Assembly (NCBI GenBank): GCA_016868815.1
Contig: VGFQ01000007.1
Location: 1-64,000, forward strand
From: Bacteroidota bacterium
Lineage (GTDB): Bacteria; Bacteroidota; Bacteroidia; Chitinophagales; Chitinophagaceae
Direction: 5' to 3'
Length of the DNA stretch: 64,000 bases
Every line of letters begins with the position of its first letter. Position 1 is the stretch's first letter. The position numbers were made by a program, and so were the translations under genes. Below the pieces are notes generated by a model. It searched no databases. It saw only the letters and a program-made list of their open reading frames with translations, and was not told the DNA's origin. This document shows, in pieces, positions 16,568 to 26,099 of this stretch.

Positions 16568-19500
16568 ATGAGTCATAAACCAAAACATCCACGGAAGATG
16601 GAAAAAAAAAGTAGGGAACAGCTATCCAAGGCCTTGCGGACAACCGTTGTCCAGCTCGTCGTCCTGATGCTGTTCTCCTTCACCCTACTGGCAAAGGGTG
16701 GCGCCGGCCAGGACCTCCTGGAGAGCAAGGTCACGCTGAAGGCGAAGATGGTCGAACTGTCATCCCTCCTGAACATGATCAGGGATCAGACGGGCGTCCG
16801 GTTCATTTTCAGCTCCAAAGCCATACAGACCGACCGCAGGTTGTCTGTCAACAGCAAGGATAAGCGGTTGGCTGATTTCCTGGACGAGTACCTGAAGCCC
16901 ATGGGCGTGGGGTACAGCCTGGTCAGCGACCAGGTCCTGCTCTTTGCGGTCGCTGAGTCATCCGCGAACGCAAAAGCATCGGGTGCGGTCGGATCCGGGG
17001 TGGTTCAGGCGGTGACAATCAACGGGGTCGTGAAGGACCCTGCCGGGGTCGGACTGCCGGGTGCCAGCGTCGTGCTGAAATCGAACGACAAGGTGGGAAC
17101 CACCACCAATGCCGGCGGGCGTTTCAGTCTGTCCGTGGAGTCACTGCCTGCGACATTGCTGGTCAGCTTCACCGGGTTTCAGACAAAGGAGGTGACGGTC
17201 GTCACGGCAGCGGAGACTGTCTCCATTCAGATGGAGGCCGCCGCCTCGAACACCATGAGCGATATCATGGTGGTGGGATATGGTACACAGAAGAAGGCGA
17301 ACCTCACCGGTGCGGTGGACCAGGTGACGTCGGAAGTCTTTGAGAACCGCGCGCTCACCAATCTCAACCAGGGGTTGGTCGGCGTGCTTCCCAACCTGAA
17401 CATCAGAATGCTGGACGGTAAGCCGAACCAGTCGCCCGCCTTCAACATCCGGGGTGCGACCTCCATCGGTCAGGGGGGCAACGCCCTCGTACTGATCGAT
17501 GGCGTGGAAGGCGACCCCAGCGTCATCAACCCGAACGACATCGCCAGCATCTCGATCCTGAAGGACGCCGCCTCGGCTTCCATCTATGGTGCCCGTGGCG
17601 CTTTCGGTGTGGTGCTGATCACTACGAAGAACCCGACGAAGGGCAAGACCTCCGTCACCTATTCCGCCAACTACAGCCTCAAGTCCCCCACCGAAACGCC
17701 TGACTTCGTCAACGACGCCTACACTTGGGCGAAACGTTTCGTCGATGCCTCCGTCGCTTGGGACGGGCAATTCCCGCAGGCCATCAACAAGACGATGCGG
17801 TTCTCTCAGGCATACCTGACAGAATTGGAGCGACGCTCCAGAACCCCCGGTCTGCCGGAGGTGGAGGTCAATCCCGCCACGGGTGAGTATGTGTATTATG
17901 CGAGCACGGACTGGTACGGACAACTCTACAAGAAGAGCAACAGTTCGATGGAGCAGAACCTCACCGTGAGCGGCAGCAACCAGAACGCGAGCTTCATGAT
18001 CACCGGCCGTTATTTCGGCCAGGAGGGTCTGTTCCGGTACAACTCCGACGACTACTCCCTGCTCAACCTGCGTGCCAAGGGCGGCATACAGGTCAACAGG
18101 TGGCTGAAGGTCGAGAACAACATGGACGTTTCCAGCCGCAAGTACCATAACCCGCTGAACGTGGGGGAAGGTGGCGGTATCTGGAGGAACATCCACGACG
18201 AGGGCCATCCCCTCGCTCCGCTACTGAATCCCGACGGCAGTTTAACGTTCTCATCGGCCTATACCGTCGGCGACTTCTATTACGGCAAGAACGGATTCGA
18301 CCAGACGCGCAGGATACTCCGCAACCGGACGAACTTCATAGCCGACGTGACCAGGAATTTCCGCATCAAGGGCGATGCCACTTTCCAGACCCTTGACAAC
18401 GACGAGACCCGGAAGCAGGTGCCTGTGCCGTACAGCATAAAGCCCGGCGAGACCTCCTTTATCGGCACCACCACCAACGACCTGCGCGAGACCCGTCAGA
18501 AGACGAACTACCTCGCCACCAACCTCTATGGCGAATTCGAAAAGAACATCGGCAACGACCACGACATCAAGGTGCTGCTCGGATACAACTATGAGCAGTC
18601 CACCTTCAACGGGCTGGGCGCGCAGCGCAACGGACTGATCTTCGCCGATGCCACCGACATCAACCTGGCACTGGGACAGACCATTACCACTTCGGGCGGA
18701 TACGAGCAGTGGGCCATCCTCGGAGGGTTCGGACGGATCAACTACGGTTTCCGGGACAAGTACCTGTTGGAACTGAACGGACGGTACGACGGTTCTTCGA
18801 AGTTCCCTTCCGACCAGCGCTACGGCATCTTCCCCTCCGTGTCCGCCGGTTGGAGGGTGTCCAAGGAGGGCTTCTGGAAGGTCTCGCCCCGCGCCGTGAC
18901 CGACCTGAAGTTCCGGGCATCTTACGGCTCGCTCGGAAACGGAAACATAGCATCCTACTCCTTCCAGGAGCAGTTCGCCATCTCACAGTCCGCCTACATC
19001 CTCAGTGGTGTCAGGCCACAGCAGACCAGCCGTCCCACCATCCTTCCCAACGGGTTGACATGGGAGACCTCGACGACCATGAACCTGGGTCTGGACATGG
19101 CCTTCCTGTCGAACAGGCTCCGTTTCGTGGGTGATTGGTATGTCCGGAACACGACGGATATGTTCACCGTCGGCGTCACACTGCCCGCCGTATTCGGGGC
19201 GACGCCTCCGAGGGGCAACTATGCCGACCTGAAGACCACCGGCTGGGAGGCCACCATCACCTGGGATGACAAATTCAATGTGGGCGGGAAGCCGTTCCGC
19301 TACGACCTGAGGATCGCCCTGGCAGACAACCAGTCGGTCATCACGAAGTACAACAACCCTGACAAACGGCTCACCGACTACTATGTGGGGATGCGGCTGG
19401 GTCAGATCTGGGGATACAACACGCTCGGATTCTTCACGTCCGCCGACGACATCGCAAAGCATGCCAACCAGAAGATCTTCCTGTCCACCGCCTCCGGCGC

Positions 19501-20155
19501 CACCTACCCCGGAGACATCAAACTGGAGGACAGGAACAAGGATGGTTTCGTGAACTTCGGCCTCAACACCGCCGACAATCCCGGTGACCGGTACATCATC
19601 GGCAATAACCTGCCGCGCTACACCTACGGGGTCAACCTGGGTGCCGAATGGAACAACTTCTTCTTCTCCGCTTTCTTTCAGGGGGTTGGAAAGTGTGACT
19701 GGTTCCCCAGTTCGGAGGCGGGTGTCTTCTGGGGTCAGTACAACCGGCCTTACGGCAAGCTGCCGCGTTGGCATCTGGACAACCACTGGACGCCCGAGCG
19801 GCCCGATGCGTTGCTGCCGAGGTATGTATCGCGTCTCGCCAACCGGGCGGGCGGCACCCTTCGCGAGGCCCAGACGCGTTACCTTTTCGACATCTCCTAC
19901 ATCAGGCTCAAGAACGTGCAGATGGGATACAACCTTCCGTCCGGCGTCCTGCGCAAGCTGAGGGCTACCAATGCCAGGGTCTTCGTGTCGGCGGAGAACA
20001 TTTGGACATGGACGCCGCTGTACCGCATCACCCGCGACATAGACCCCGAGAACACAGGGCCCTCGGACCAGCTGTTCACCCCCTCCAACGCCGGGGATGC
20101 CTACAACTACCCGATGATGCGGGGTGTCGCTTTCGGTCTGACCATCGGTTTTTAA
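16568..20155 (+). CDS. SusC/RagA-type TonB-dependent glycan transporter with STN domain
   Basis: An outer-membrane TonB-dependent receptor of about 1195 residues that would import oligosaccharides with its SusD partner. Order: signal peptide (VVQLVVLMLFSFTLLAKG), an STN domain (about residues 35-105, SLLNMIRDQTGVRFIF), a carboxypeptidase-D-regulatory-like domain (GVVKDPAGVGLPGASV), the plug (FNIRGATSI, LVLIDGVEGD, LKDAASASIYGARGA) and a barrel ending FGLTIGF. The STN domain normally contacts a FecR-type anti-sigma factor, but none is in this window. ATG codons at 16568 and 16598 are likely starts; an in-frame ATG at 16511 lies inside the direct repeat. The SusD gene follows after 22 bp. Substrate is unknown; sulfated glycan is inferred from neighbours. 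Confidence 0.93.
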   Translation: MSHKPKHPRKMEKKSREQLSKALRTTVVQLVVLMLFSFTLLAKGGAGQDLLESKVTLKAKMVELSSLLNMIRDQTGVRFIFSSKAIQTDRRLSVNSKDKRLADFLDEYLKPMGVGYSLVSDQVLLFAVAESSANAKASGAVGSGVVQAVTINGVVKDPAGVGLPGASVVLKSNDKVGTTTNAGGRFSLSVESLPATLLVSFTGFQTKEVTVVTAAETVSIQMEAAASNTMSDIMVVGYGTQKKANLTGAVDQVTSEVFENRALTNLNQGLVGVLPNLNIRMLDGKPNQSPAFNIRGATSIGQGGNALVLIDGVEGDPSVINPNDIASISILKDAASASIYGARGAFGVVLITTKNPTKGKTSVTYSANYSLKSPTETPDFVNDAYTWAKRFVDASVAWDGQFPQAINKTMRFSQAYLTELERRSRTPGLPEVEVNPATGEYVYYASTDWYGQLYKKSNSSMEQNLTVSGSNQNASFMITGRYFGQEGLFRYNSDDYSLLNLRAKGGIQVNRWLKVENNMDVSSRKYHNPLNVGEGGGIWRNIHDEGHPLAPLLNPDGSLTFSSAYTVGDFYYGKNGFDQTRRILRNRTNFIADVTRNFRIKGDATFQTLDNDETRKQVPVPYSIKPGETSFIGTTTNDLRETRQKTNYLATNLYGEFEKNIGNDHDIKVLLGYNYEQSTFNGLGAQRNGLIFADATDINLALGQTITTSGGYEQWAILGGFGRINYGFRDKYLLELNGRYDGSSKFPSDQRYGIFPSVSAGWRVSKEGFWKVSPRAVTDLKFRASYGSLGNGNIASYSFQEQFAISQSAYILSGVRPQQTSRPTILPNGLTWETSTTMNLGLDMAFLSNRLRFVGDWYVRNTTDMFTVGVTLPAVFGATPPRGNYADLKTTGWEATITWDDKFNVGGKPFRYDLRIALADNQSVITKYNNPDKRLTDYYVGMRLGQIWGYNTLGFFTSADDIAKHANQKIFLSTASGATYPGDIKLEDRNKDGFVNFGLNTADNPGDRYIIGNNLPRYTYGVNLGAEWNNFFFSAFFQGVGKCDWFPSSEAGVFWGQYNRPYGKLPRWHLDNHWTPERPDALLPRYVSRLANRAGGTLREAQTRYLFDISYIRLKNVQMGYNLPSGVLRKLRATNARVFVSAENIWTWTPLYRITRDIDPENTGPSDQLFTPSNAGDAYNYPMMRGVAFGLTIGF

Positions 20156-20177
20156 CTTACAAAGAACAGAATCAGTC

Positions 20178-21995
20178 ATGAAAAAAATACATCTGCTGAT
20201 AGCCACGGCCTTGCTCACCGCCGGTTGTAAGAAACTCGAGCAGGCCCCGCAATCATCCGCTACCAGGGAGACGGTCTTCGGAAGCGTCGATGGTTTGCAG
20301 CTCTATTCGAACTCCTTCTATAACATCCTGCCCACGGCCACCTCCGTGTACACGGCCGACAACCTGTCCGACTACGCGGCCAGGCGCGATGTACCGCGCT
20401 TCGTGCAGCAGGGCGCCTACCTTCCCACACTCAGCGATAACACTTCCGCATCCGCCTACGACCTCGTGGCGCACGGAACGGATTGGAACTGGGGATGGGG
20501 CGCCTTGAGGAATGTCAACTACTTCATCGTCATTCTGAGGACCTCGCCCCTGCCTGCGGATGTCAAGAACAACTACATGGGCATCGCGCGGTTCTTCCGC
20601 GCCATGTTCTACTTCGAAAAGGTGAAGCGCTACGGCGACGTGCCCTGGATCGGGAAGCCCCTCGATGTCAACGACCTCGAGCTCACCAAGCCAAGGGACT
20701 CCAGGACGCTGGTGATGGACTCCGTGTTGGCCGACCTCGACTTCGCCGCGGAGAACATCAAACTGGCGAACGACCCCACCCGCAGCCGGGTCACCAAGTG
20801 GGTCGCCTATGCCTTCAAGTCCAGGGTCTGCCTCTTCGAGGGCACTTTCCGGAAGTATCATACCAGCCTGAACCTCGTGGGATCCGCCGCTGCCTGGCTG
20901 AACCAGGCGGCCGTCGCGGCCAAGAAGGTGATGGATGAGGGTGGCTTCAGGCTCTTCGAAGGCGCCGGCGTCACCGGATCCTATCGCAACGTCTTCACCA
21001 GCATCGCCCCCAACACCACGGAAGTCCTGATGGCCTCCGTGTCGGACGTGTCGCTGGGTGTCCTGCATCCCGCGAACTGGTACTACACCAGTTCGACGAC
21101 CGGCGTGCGGTTGAGTTTCATCCGCAGCTTCATCCATACCTACCTCAACATCAACGGAACGCCCTTCACGGACAGGGCCGGCTACGACACCCTGCTCTTC
21201 AAGGACGAGGTGAAAGGCAGGGACCGCCGTCTGGAGCAGACCATCCGGCTCGGGCCCTACAGGCGCATCAGCGGCACTTCCAACGTGGCGGCCCCTCCCG
21301 TGTTCACCTACACCTTCACGGGCTACATGCCCATCAAATGGAGCATGGACGATACCCGGTACGACGCCGGCAACCTCAACGACAATGCGGTGCCCCTCTT
21401 CCGATATGCGGAAGTGCTCCTCAATTTCGCAGAGGCGAAGGCAGAGCTCGGCACCCTGACCGATGCCGAGTGGGCACTGACGATCGGCGCCCTGAGGAAG
21501 CGTGCAGGCATCACCGGCGGGCTCACTGCGAAGCCCACGAAGGTGGACACGTACCTCCAGCGGACCTATTTCCCCGGGATCAGCGACCCCGTCGTCCTAG
21601 AGGTGAGAAGGGATAGGGGCATCGAGCTCTGTCTCGAAGGCTTCCGCTTCTACGACATCGTCCGCTGGCGCAGGGGTGAGTTGATGACCATGGTCTGGAA
21701 CGGGATGTATGTGCCAAGGCTCAACGTGCCGATGGACCTGAACGAGGACGGCGTCCTCGACGTGGCCTTCTACTTGGTGTTGCCCGCGAACCGGCCCGCC
21801 GGTGTCACTTATATCAACGTGGCGCCCACGATCGGCACGGCCGTCAACGCGCAGCGCCTTTCAAGGGGCAATTTCGGGGAAGTCACCTGGCAGGCCAATA
21901 TCGCTCGCACGTGGACCGACAAGAACTATTATTATCCCATCCCGCAGGTGGATATCAACACGAATACCAAACTGCTGCAGAACCCTGGTTGGTGA
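20178..21995 (+). CDS. SusD/RagB-type surface glycan-binding lipoprotein
   Basis: MKKIHLLIATALLTAGC is a SPII signal with lipid Cys17. The following 588 residues show the SusD pattern: helical TPR-like segments (ARFFRAMFYFEKVKRYGDVPW, conserved in the family) and a C-terminal part with LNFAEAKAELG, VVLEVRRDRGIELCLEGFRFYDIVRWRRG and PIPQVDINTNTKLLQNPGW, the usual ending. It caps the SusC barrel outside the outer membrane and captures glycans. Its stop is 73 bp before the intrinsic terminator at 22068-22101, so susC-susD form a two-gene transcript. Confidence 0.95.
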   Translation: MKKIHLLIATALLTAGCKKLEQAPQSSATRETVFGSVDGLQLYSNSFYNILPTATSVYTADNLSDYAARRDVPRFVQQGAYLPTLSDNTSASAYDLVAHGTDWNWGWGALRNVNYFIVILRTSPLPADVKNNYMGIARFFRAMFYFEKVKRYGDVPWIGKPLDVNDLELTKPRDSRTLVMDSVLADLDFAAENIKLANDPTRSRVTKWVAYAFKSRVCLFEGTFRKYHTSLNLVGSAAAWLNQAAVAAKKVMDEGGFRLFEGAGVTGSYRNVFTSIAPNTTEVLMASVSDVSLGVLHPANWYYTSSTTGVRLSFIRSFIHTYLNINGTPFTDRAGYDTLLFKDEVKGRDRRLEQTIRLGPYRRISGTSNVAAPPVFTYTFTGYMPIKWSMDDTRYDAGNLNDNAVPLFRYAEVLLNFAEAKAELGTLTDAEWALTIGALRKRAGITGGLTAKPTKVDTYLQRTYFPGISDPVVLEVRRDRGIELCLEGFRFYDIVRWRRGELMTMVWNGMYVPRLNVPMDLNEDGVLDVAFYLVLPANRPAGVTYINVAPTIGTAVNAQRLSRGNFGEVTWQANIARTWTDKNYYYPIPQVDINTNTKLLQNPGW

Positions 21996-22024
21996 ACCGG
22001 CTCCGCGACTGCGGTTCCATCAAC

Positions 22025-22090
22025 ACAGGCGGGTTGTTACAAAACGGCCCTCCATGCATGCGAAGTCAACAGGGATGCCTTCTGGCATCC
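22025..22090. repeat. 66-bp direct repeat, right copy, downstream of susD
   Basis: The partner of 16482-16547, 58 of 66 identical, placed 29 bp after the susD stop. In this copy the terminal hairpin is perfect and extended, forming the terminator at 22068-22101. The two copies bracket exactly the susC-susD pair, about 5.5 kb apart, in the same orientation. Confidence 0.8.
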
Positions 22091-22101
22091 CTGTTCTTTT
22101 T
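22068..22101 (+). terminator. strong intrinsic terminator of the susCD transcript
   Basis: AACAGGGATGCC (22068-22079) pairs perfectly with GGCATCCCTGTT (22084-22095) around a TTCT loop and is followed by CTTTTT (22096-22101). A 12-bp stem, 4-nt loop and U tract make a textbook rho-independent terminator. It overlaps the end of the right repeat copy. Confidence 0.88.
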
Positions 22102-22277
22102 AAGGAATTGAAGGGGGATGGACCATCCCCTACCCGTGCCACCGCCCGCCACCCTTTTTCCGTAATTTCAATAGCCACGCTGCCGGGTCATTCGATGCTC
22201 GTGGAGCGGAAGGGTGGGAAGCCGGTCTTCACGCAGGGCAGGGAGCTGCCGTTGCCGACGCTCCGTTGAGCATACAT

Positions 22278-23708
22278 ATGATGATGCCTGCCATGCGATA
22301 TATCATACCCCGAAAGGTCTTGGCCGCGTGCAGGACCATGCTCGCATTCCTTGTATTGATCCTGCTGTTCTCACACAGGCCGGCGAAGCGTCCGCCCAAC
22401 ATCATCCTGATCTTGACGGATGACTTGGGATGGAGTTCGCTCTCTGTCCGGATGGATGACCGCGTCGCGGGCTCGATGAGCGACTTCCACGAGACGCCGC
22501 GGATAGAAGCATTTGCGCAGCAGGCACTCCGCTTTTCACGCGGCTATGCGCCCGACCCCATCTGTTCGCCAACGCGACGGAGCCTCCAGTTCGGGCAGTC
22601 GTCGATCCGGCAGGGCGATGAGACCTTCGACAGCACGCATACCCCGCGGCGAGGGGTACCCTGGCGGACGATCCCACAGGTATTGAAGGGCATCGACCTG
22701 CGTTATCGGGCGGCGCATGTCGGTAAGTGGGACCTGCGCGTCGGGTATCCACCCGAGGCCTACGGCTATGATGAAAGCGATGGCGACACCGGCAATAGCA
22801 ACGGAAATACCGAGAAGGGCGGCGAGGAGAAATGGACCTCTCACCTGTTGCGTGAGAACCCCAAGCAGACCGACAGCGTGACGGCGCGTGCCATCGATTT
22901 CTTGCATCGGCAGGCTGTGGCGGGGAATCCCTTCTATCTGCAGGTCTCACATTATGCGACGCATGTCCACATGGAGACCAGGGCCACGAGCCACGATCGG
23001 TTCTCTAAGAAGACCCCCGGCCGTAGGCACGACCAGCCCGCTTGGGCGGGGATGTTGTATGATCTAGATCAAAGCATCGGACGGCTGCTGGACGCGGTAG
23101 ATAGTTTCGGGCTGACTGGTGAGACTTATGTGTTCCTCATGTCCGACAACGGCGGGGTGGAGTTCATCCCGCCCGTCTCGAAGCGGTTGGAGCATCCGTC
23201 GACCTTCAATCGGCCCATGCGCAACCATCCGCTCCGGGGTGGCAAGTGGACGCTCTACGAGGGCGGCATCCGAGTGCCCTTCCTGGTGCGAGGTCCGGAT
23301 ATATCTCCCGGTCAGAGCGATGTGCCGGTGATCGGATGGGACATTTTGCCAACCCTCACCTCGCTGGCCGGTGGTCGTGCGGATGCGCTCCGAGACATCG
23401 ACGGCGTGGATCTGAAGGGAATGTTCATGGGGCGTTCCCAGGCTGTTGTACGTCCCAAGGGTTCGCCCCTCTGTTTCCACCGCTACCACAACGGATATCC
23501 GCACTCCGCGATCCTCAGCGGGCGGTATAAGTTGATCATCTTCTGGAAGACGGGGAAGCGGGAGTTGTACGATCTGGAGTTGGATCCGGGTGAGCTTACC
23601 GATATCTCTGAGGATAGTCAGGAGCGAGTGCGGGCACTGGAGGCGGAGTTGAAGGCCTACATGGATCGTGTGCATCCGGGTATGCGGGCGCGGTATGCGT
23701 TACCATAG
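22278..23708 (+). CDS. sulfatase (S1 family)
   Basis: A type I sulfatase with the formylglycine motif DPICSPTRRSLQFG, the modifiable Cys at about residue 96. NIILILTDDLGW provides the first metal-binding Asp pair, VGKWDLR the active-site Lys, HYATHVHME the His region and LMSDNGGVEF the second Asp/Asn. A hydrophobic stretch (TMLAFLVLILLFSHR) serves as export signal; several Met codons (22278, 22281, 22284, 22293) leave the exact start open. It lies downstream of the susCD terminator, so it needs its own promoter, but its place next to SusCD suggests a shared substrate. Confidence 0.88.
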   Translation: MMMPAMRYIIPRKVLAACRTMLAFLVLILLFSHRPAKRPPNIILILTDDLGWSSLSVRMDDRVAGSMSDFHETPRIEAFAQQALRFSRGYAPDPICSPTRRSLQFGQSSIRQGDETFDSTHTPRRGVPWRTIPQVLKGIDLRYRAAHVGKWDLRVGYPPEAYGYDESDGDTGNSNGNTEKGGEEKWTSHLLRENPKQTDSVTARAIDFLHRQAVAGNPFYLQVSHYATHVHMETRATSHDRFSKKTPGRRHDQPAWAGMLYDLDQSIGRLLDAVDSFGLTGETYVFLMSDNGGVEFIPPVSKRLEHPSTFNRPMRNHPLRGGKWTLYEGGIRVPFLVRGPDISPGQSDVPVIGWDILPTLTSLAGGRADALRDIDGVDLKGMFMGRSQAVVRPKGSPLCFHRYHNGYPHSAILSGRYKLIIFWKTGKRELYDLELDPGELTDISEDSQERVRALEAELKAYMDRVHPGMRARYALP

Positions 23709-23759
23709 AATAGCGCGAGGAATCGTCACTGGAGAGATCGAACCTTCGAGGCAATGGGT

Positions 23760-24479
23760 TCAGACGACCCGCCGCAACAAAGGATAGGGTATCCATTGCA
23801 GGAGCCATGCCACCAGGACCCAACGTCGGGTGACAAAGGCGACGCGGCGTTTCCGTTGGATGGCATCGGCTATCTGGGTGGCGGCCTTTTCGGGTGTTGA
23901 CATCCAGAACATGCGCATTCCCTTCGCCATGTCGGTGTCCACGAATCCCGGCCGGATGTCGGTGACATGGATAGGCAGCCGGGTTTTGTCGGCATTGAGC
24001 CGCAGCCCTTCGAGGTAGTTGGCTTGATAGGCTTTGGTGGCGTTGTAAGAGGGGGCATGGCCGTTGCCCCGCAGGCTGGCGATGGAGCTGATGTTGACGA
24101 GATGTCCGTGGCCCTGGGACTGAAAACGCCGCATCGCCCAGTCGGCGATGCAGGTAAAGCCCAGGATGTTGGTGCGGATGACGTCGTGTTCCTTTTGGAA
24201 GTCGAGTGTCCGGTTCGGGATGCCGATGCCGGCGGAGATGACCATTAGGTCGATGCAGCCCATCTCGGTGGTCAGTGCCTCGCAGGCGGACTCGAGGCTT
24301 TCAATGTCCTGTACGTCCATGCGGAGGGTAAATACCTTGTCGGGGTTTAGTATGCGGAGCGACTCCAACAGGTCGGTCCTGCGGCCGGTGACGCCCACTC
24401 GATATCCTTTCCCGACCAGGATCTCCGCGAGAGAACGGCCGATGCCGCTGCTGGCACCGATGATGATGGCATTTTGCAT
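23760..24479 (-). CDS. short-chain dehydrogenase/reductase (SDR)
   Basis: A cytoplasmic SDR of 239 residues: IIGASSGIG (NAD(P) site), ISAGIG (in place of NNAG), catalytic Ser in ISSIAS, and YNATKAYQ with Tyr and Lys. The C-terminus is hydrophobic (VLVAWLLQWIPYPLLRRVV), which may attach it to the membrane, as in many DltE/YdfG-like SDRs of Bacteroidota. It is convergent with the preceding sulfatase. The substrate cannot be told. Confidence 0.88.
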   Translation of the reverse strand: MQNAIIIGASSGIGRSLAEILVGKGYRVGVTGRRTDLLESLRILNPDKVFTLRMDVQDIESLESACEALTTEMGCIDLMVISAGIGIPNRTLDFQKEHDVIRTNILGFTCIADWAMRRFQSQGHGHLVNISSIASLRGNGHAPSYNATKAYQANYLEGLRLNADKTRLPIHVTDIRPGFVDTDMAKGMRMFWMSTPEKAATQIADAIQRKRRVAFVTRRWVLVAWLLQWIPYPLLRRVV

Positions 24480-24771
24480 GGGTAAAGGTATCGTAAAGTT
24501 CGGGGCGACGTAGAATTCGAACCCCAGCGGGTCGTCTTATTATGGGACTATGAACGGTTTGCTAATCTCATCTGGGGTCTTACATTTTTAGTTTGAAAAA
24601 TCAAGAATATTCTATATTGGAATTAGAGAAGGTAATATTTTCGAATGCTAGGTTAGCACGACAGATGTCGGTGAGTTCTATATTTAGAAGGAGCTATGCG
24701 AAGAGAATCTGTACCCAGGCAATTAGAAGTCCCACTTTCGGAACTAATTCATTTGTGTAATTCATCATCAC

Positions 24772-26055
24772 ATGGAAAGACAAGAACAATTTCTAAGCGT
24801 CAGTGAAGTCGACAAGAAAACAATCATTTCCGCCATTGATGACCCCAAGGAGTTGGAGGCCCTCTACCGCCGAGATCGCCGTGCTTTCCGAAAAGCCTTT
24901 GAAGATGCTTACCCGCAGGTGCAGGGAGCGCCGCTGGCAGAGGCCTGGCAGGAGCGGCTGAGGCCCGACCACGAGGCGGCCTTCTCGCTGCAGCGGTCCG
25001 ACTGGACCTTCCTGGCCATTGCCGTGGCCCTGGCAGGAACCATCCTGAAACTTCCAACGCTGTTGCAGGTGGAAGATGGGGACTTCTATTCCCGCAACCT
25101 CTCCTTCTCGGTGTTGCCCCTGTTGGCAGCTTATTTTGCCTGGAAGCACGACATGGGGTGGAGGGAACGGCTTTGGCTCTTTGTACCGGTCGTCCTGGCT
25201 GCTGTGCACATCAACCTGCTGCCGAAGGATCTCAGCAGCGACACCCTCGCGCTGGCCTGCATCCACCTGCCGCTACTGCTCTGGGGACTCCTGGGCTTCG
25301 CCTTTGGAGGGAAGCCTTTCGGCGCCCTGAAGCCAAGGGTGTCCTATCTGCGCTTCAACGGCGACCTCCTCGTGATGTCGGCCGTGTTGGCCATCGCCTC
25401 TGCCCTATTCACCGCCATCACCATCGGACTCTTCTCTCTTATCGGCGTCGACATCAGCAGTTTCTATGGCAAGTGGGTGATCGTATACGGCGGTCCGGGC
25501 ATCCCCATCCTAGCGACCCTGCTCGTGCGCAACAACCCGCAGCTGGTGGGTCGTGTGTCGCCCATCGTCGCACGCATCTTCACACCGCTGGTGGGGTTGA
25601 TGCTGCTGGCCTTCCTGATCGCCATGGGGGCCCAGGGGAAGGATCCGTATCGCGACCGTGATTTCCTGCTTATCTTCAACATCCTGCTGATCGGGGTGAT
25701 GGCCATCGTGTTGTTCTCCGTCGGGGAAGTGATGCGGACGTCCACAAGTCGCTTCAACCTCTGGATGCTGCTGGCGCTCTCTTTCCTAGCTGCGCTGAAT
25801 AACGCCATAGCCTTGTCCGCCATCGCCTACCGGCTCTTCGAGTTCGGCTGGACACCCAACCGCATTGCGGTATTCGGCGGCAACGTACTGATCATGGGGC
25901 ATCTCCTCGGTGTCTGCCATGCCCTGCTGCAATGGCTTCGTGGCCAGGCCGGTCAGGATGCAGTGGACCGCGTCATCGGTAGGTACTTGCCGGTCTATGT
26001 GGCCTGGACGGCCATCGTGGTCTTCCTGCTGCCCTTTCTGTTCGGATATAAATAA
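24772..26055 (+). CDS. DUF4153-type polytopic membrane protein
   Basis: An N-terminal cytoplasmic region of ~75 residues (charged, helical, with RRDRRAFRKAFEDAYPQ) precedes about ten hydrophobic segments from residue ~80 to the end. The stretch with KWVIVYGGPGIPILATLLV and the overall layout fit DUF4153. The function of this family is unknown. It follows an AT-richer 292-bp gap and is alone on its strand until the DUF5107 gene 224 bp downstream. The family call is fairly sure; no mechanism can be given. Confidence 0.75.
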   Translation: MERQEQFLSVSEVDKKTIISAIDDPKELEALYRRDRRAFRKAFEDAYPQVQGAPLAEAWQERLRPDHEAAFSLQRSDWTFLAIAVALAGTILKLPTLLQVEDGDFYSRNLSFSVLPLLAAYFAWKHDMGWRERLWLFVPVVLAAVHINLLPKDLSSDTLALACIHLPLLLWGLLGFAFGGKPFGALKPRVSYLRFNGDLLVMSAVLAIASALFTAITIGLFSLIGVDISSFYGKWVIVYGGPGIPILATLLVRNNPQLVGRVSPIVARIFTPLVGLMLLAFLIAMGAQGKDPYRDRDFLLIFNILLIGVMAIVLFSVGEVMRTSTSRFNLWMLLALSFLAALNNAIALSAIAYRLFEFGWTPNRIAVFGGNVLIMGHLLGVCHALLQWLRGQAGQDAVDRVIGRYLPVYVAWTAIVVFLLPFLFGYK

Positions 26056-26073
26056 CCAACAGTGATACCCTCC

Positions 26074-26099
26074 GCGTGGCGCAGCCTCGGGTGCCATGC
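26074..26099. repeat. hairpin, copy 2 of the dispersed pair with 9327-9352
   Basis: GCGTGGCGC pairs imperfectly with GTGCCATGC (two G-U pairs), sharing CTCGGGTGCCA with copy 1. Pair 2 of the stem is C-G here and T-A in copy 1, a compensatory change. It lies 19 bp after the DUF4153 stop with no U tract. Confidence 0.45.

Noticed and set aside
18983..20218. 411-residue reverse frame opposite the susC 3' half
   Set aside because: Shadow of susC codon bias; no start context, signal or domain.
22054..22269. Forward frame starting inside the right repeat copy (MHAKSTGMP...)
   Set aside because: It runs through the terminator hairpin and low-information intergenic DNA; the shared N-terminus only reflects the repeat.
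24500..24535. TTCGAACCCC sequence resembling a tRNA T-loop at the 5' side of the SDR gene
   Set aside because: The bases on either side do not form the five-pair T stem on either strand, and no acceptor, D or anticodon arm is found nearby.
24592..24620. TTTG followed 17 bp later by TATATTGG, similar to the Bacteroidota -33/-7 promoter pattern, upstream of the DUF4153 gene
   Set aside because: One mismatch in the -7 box, slightly short spacing and about 150 bp to the start codon make it too weak to annotate as a promoter.
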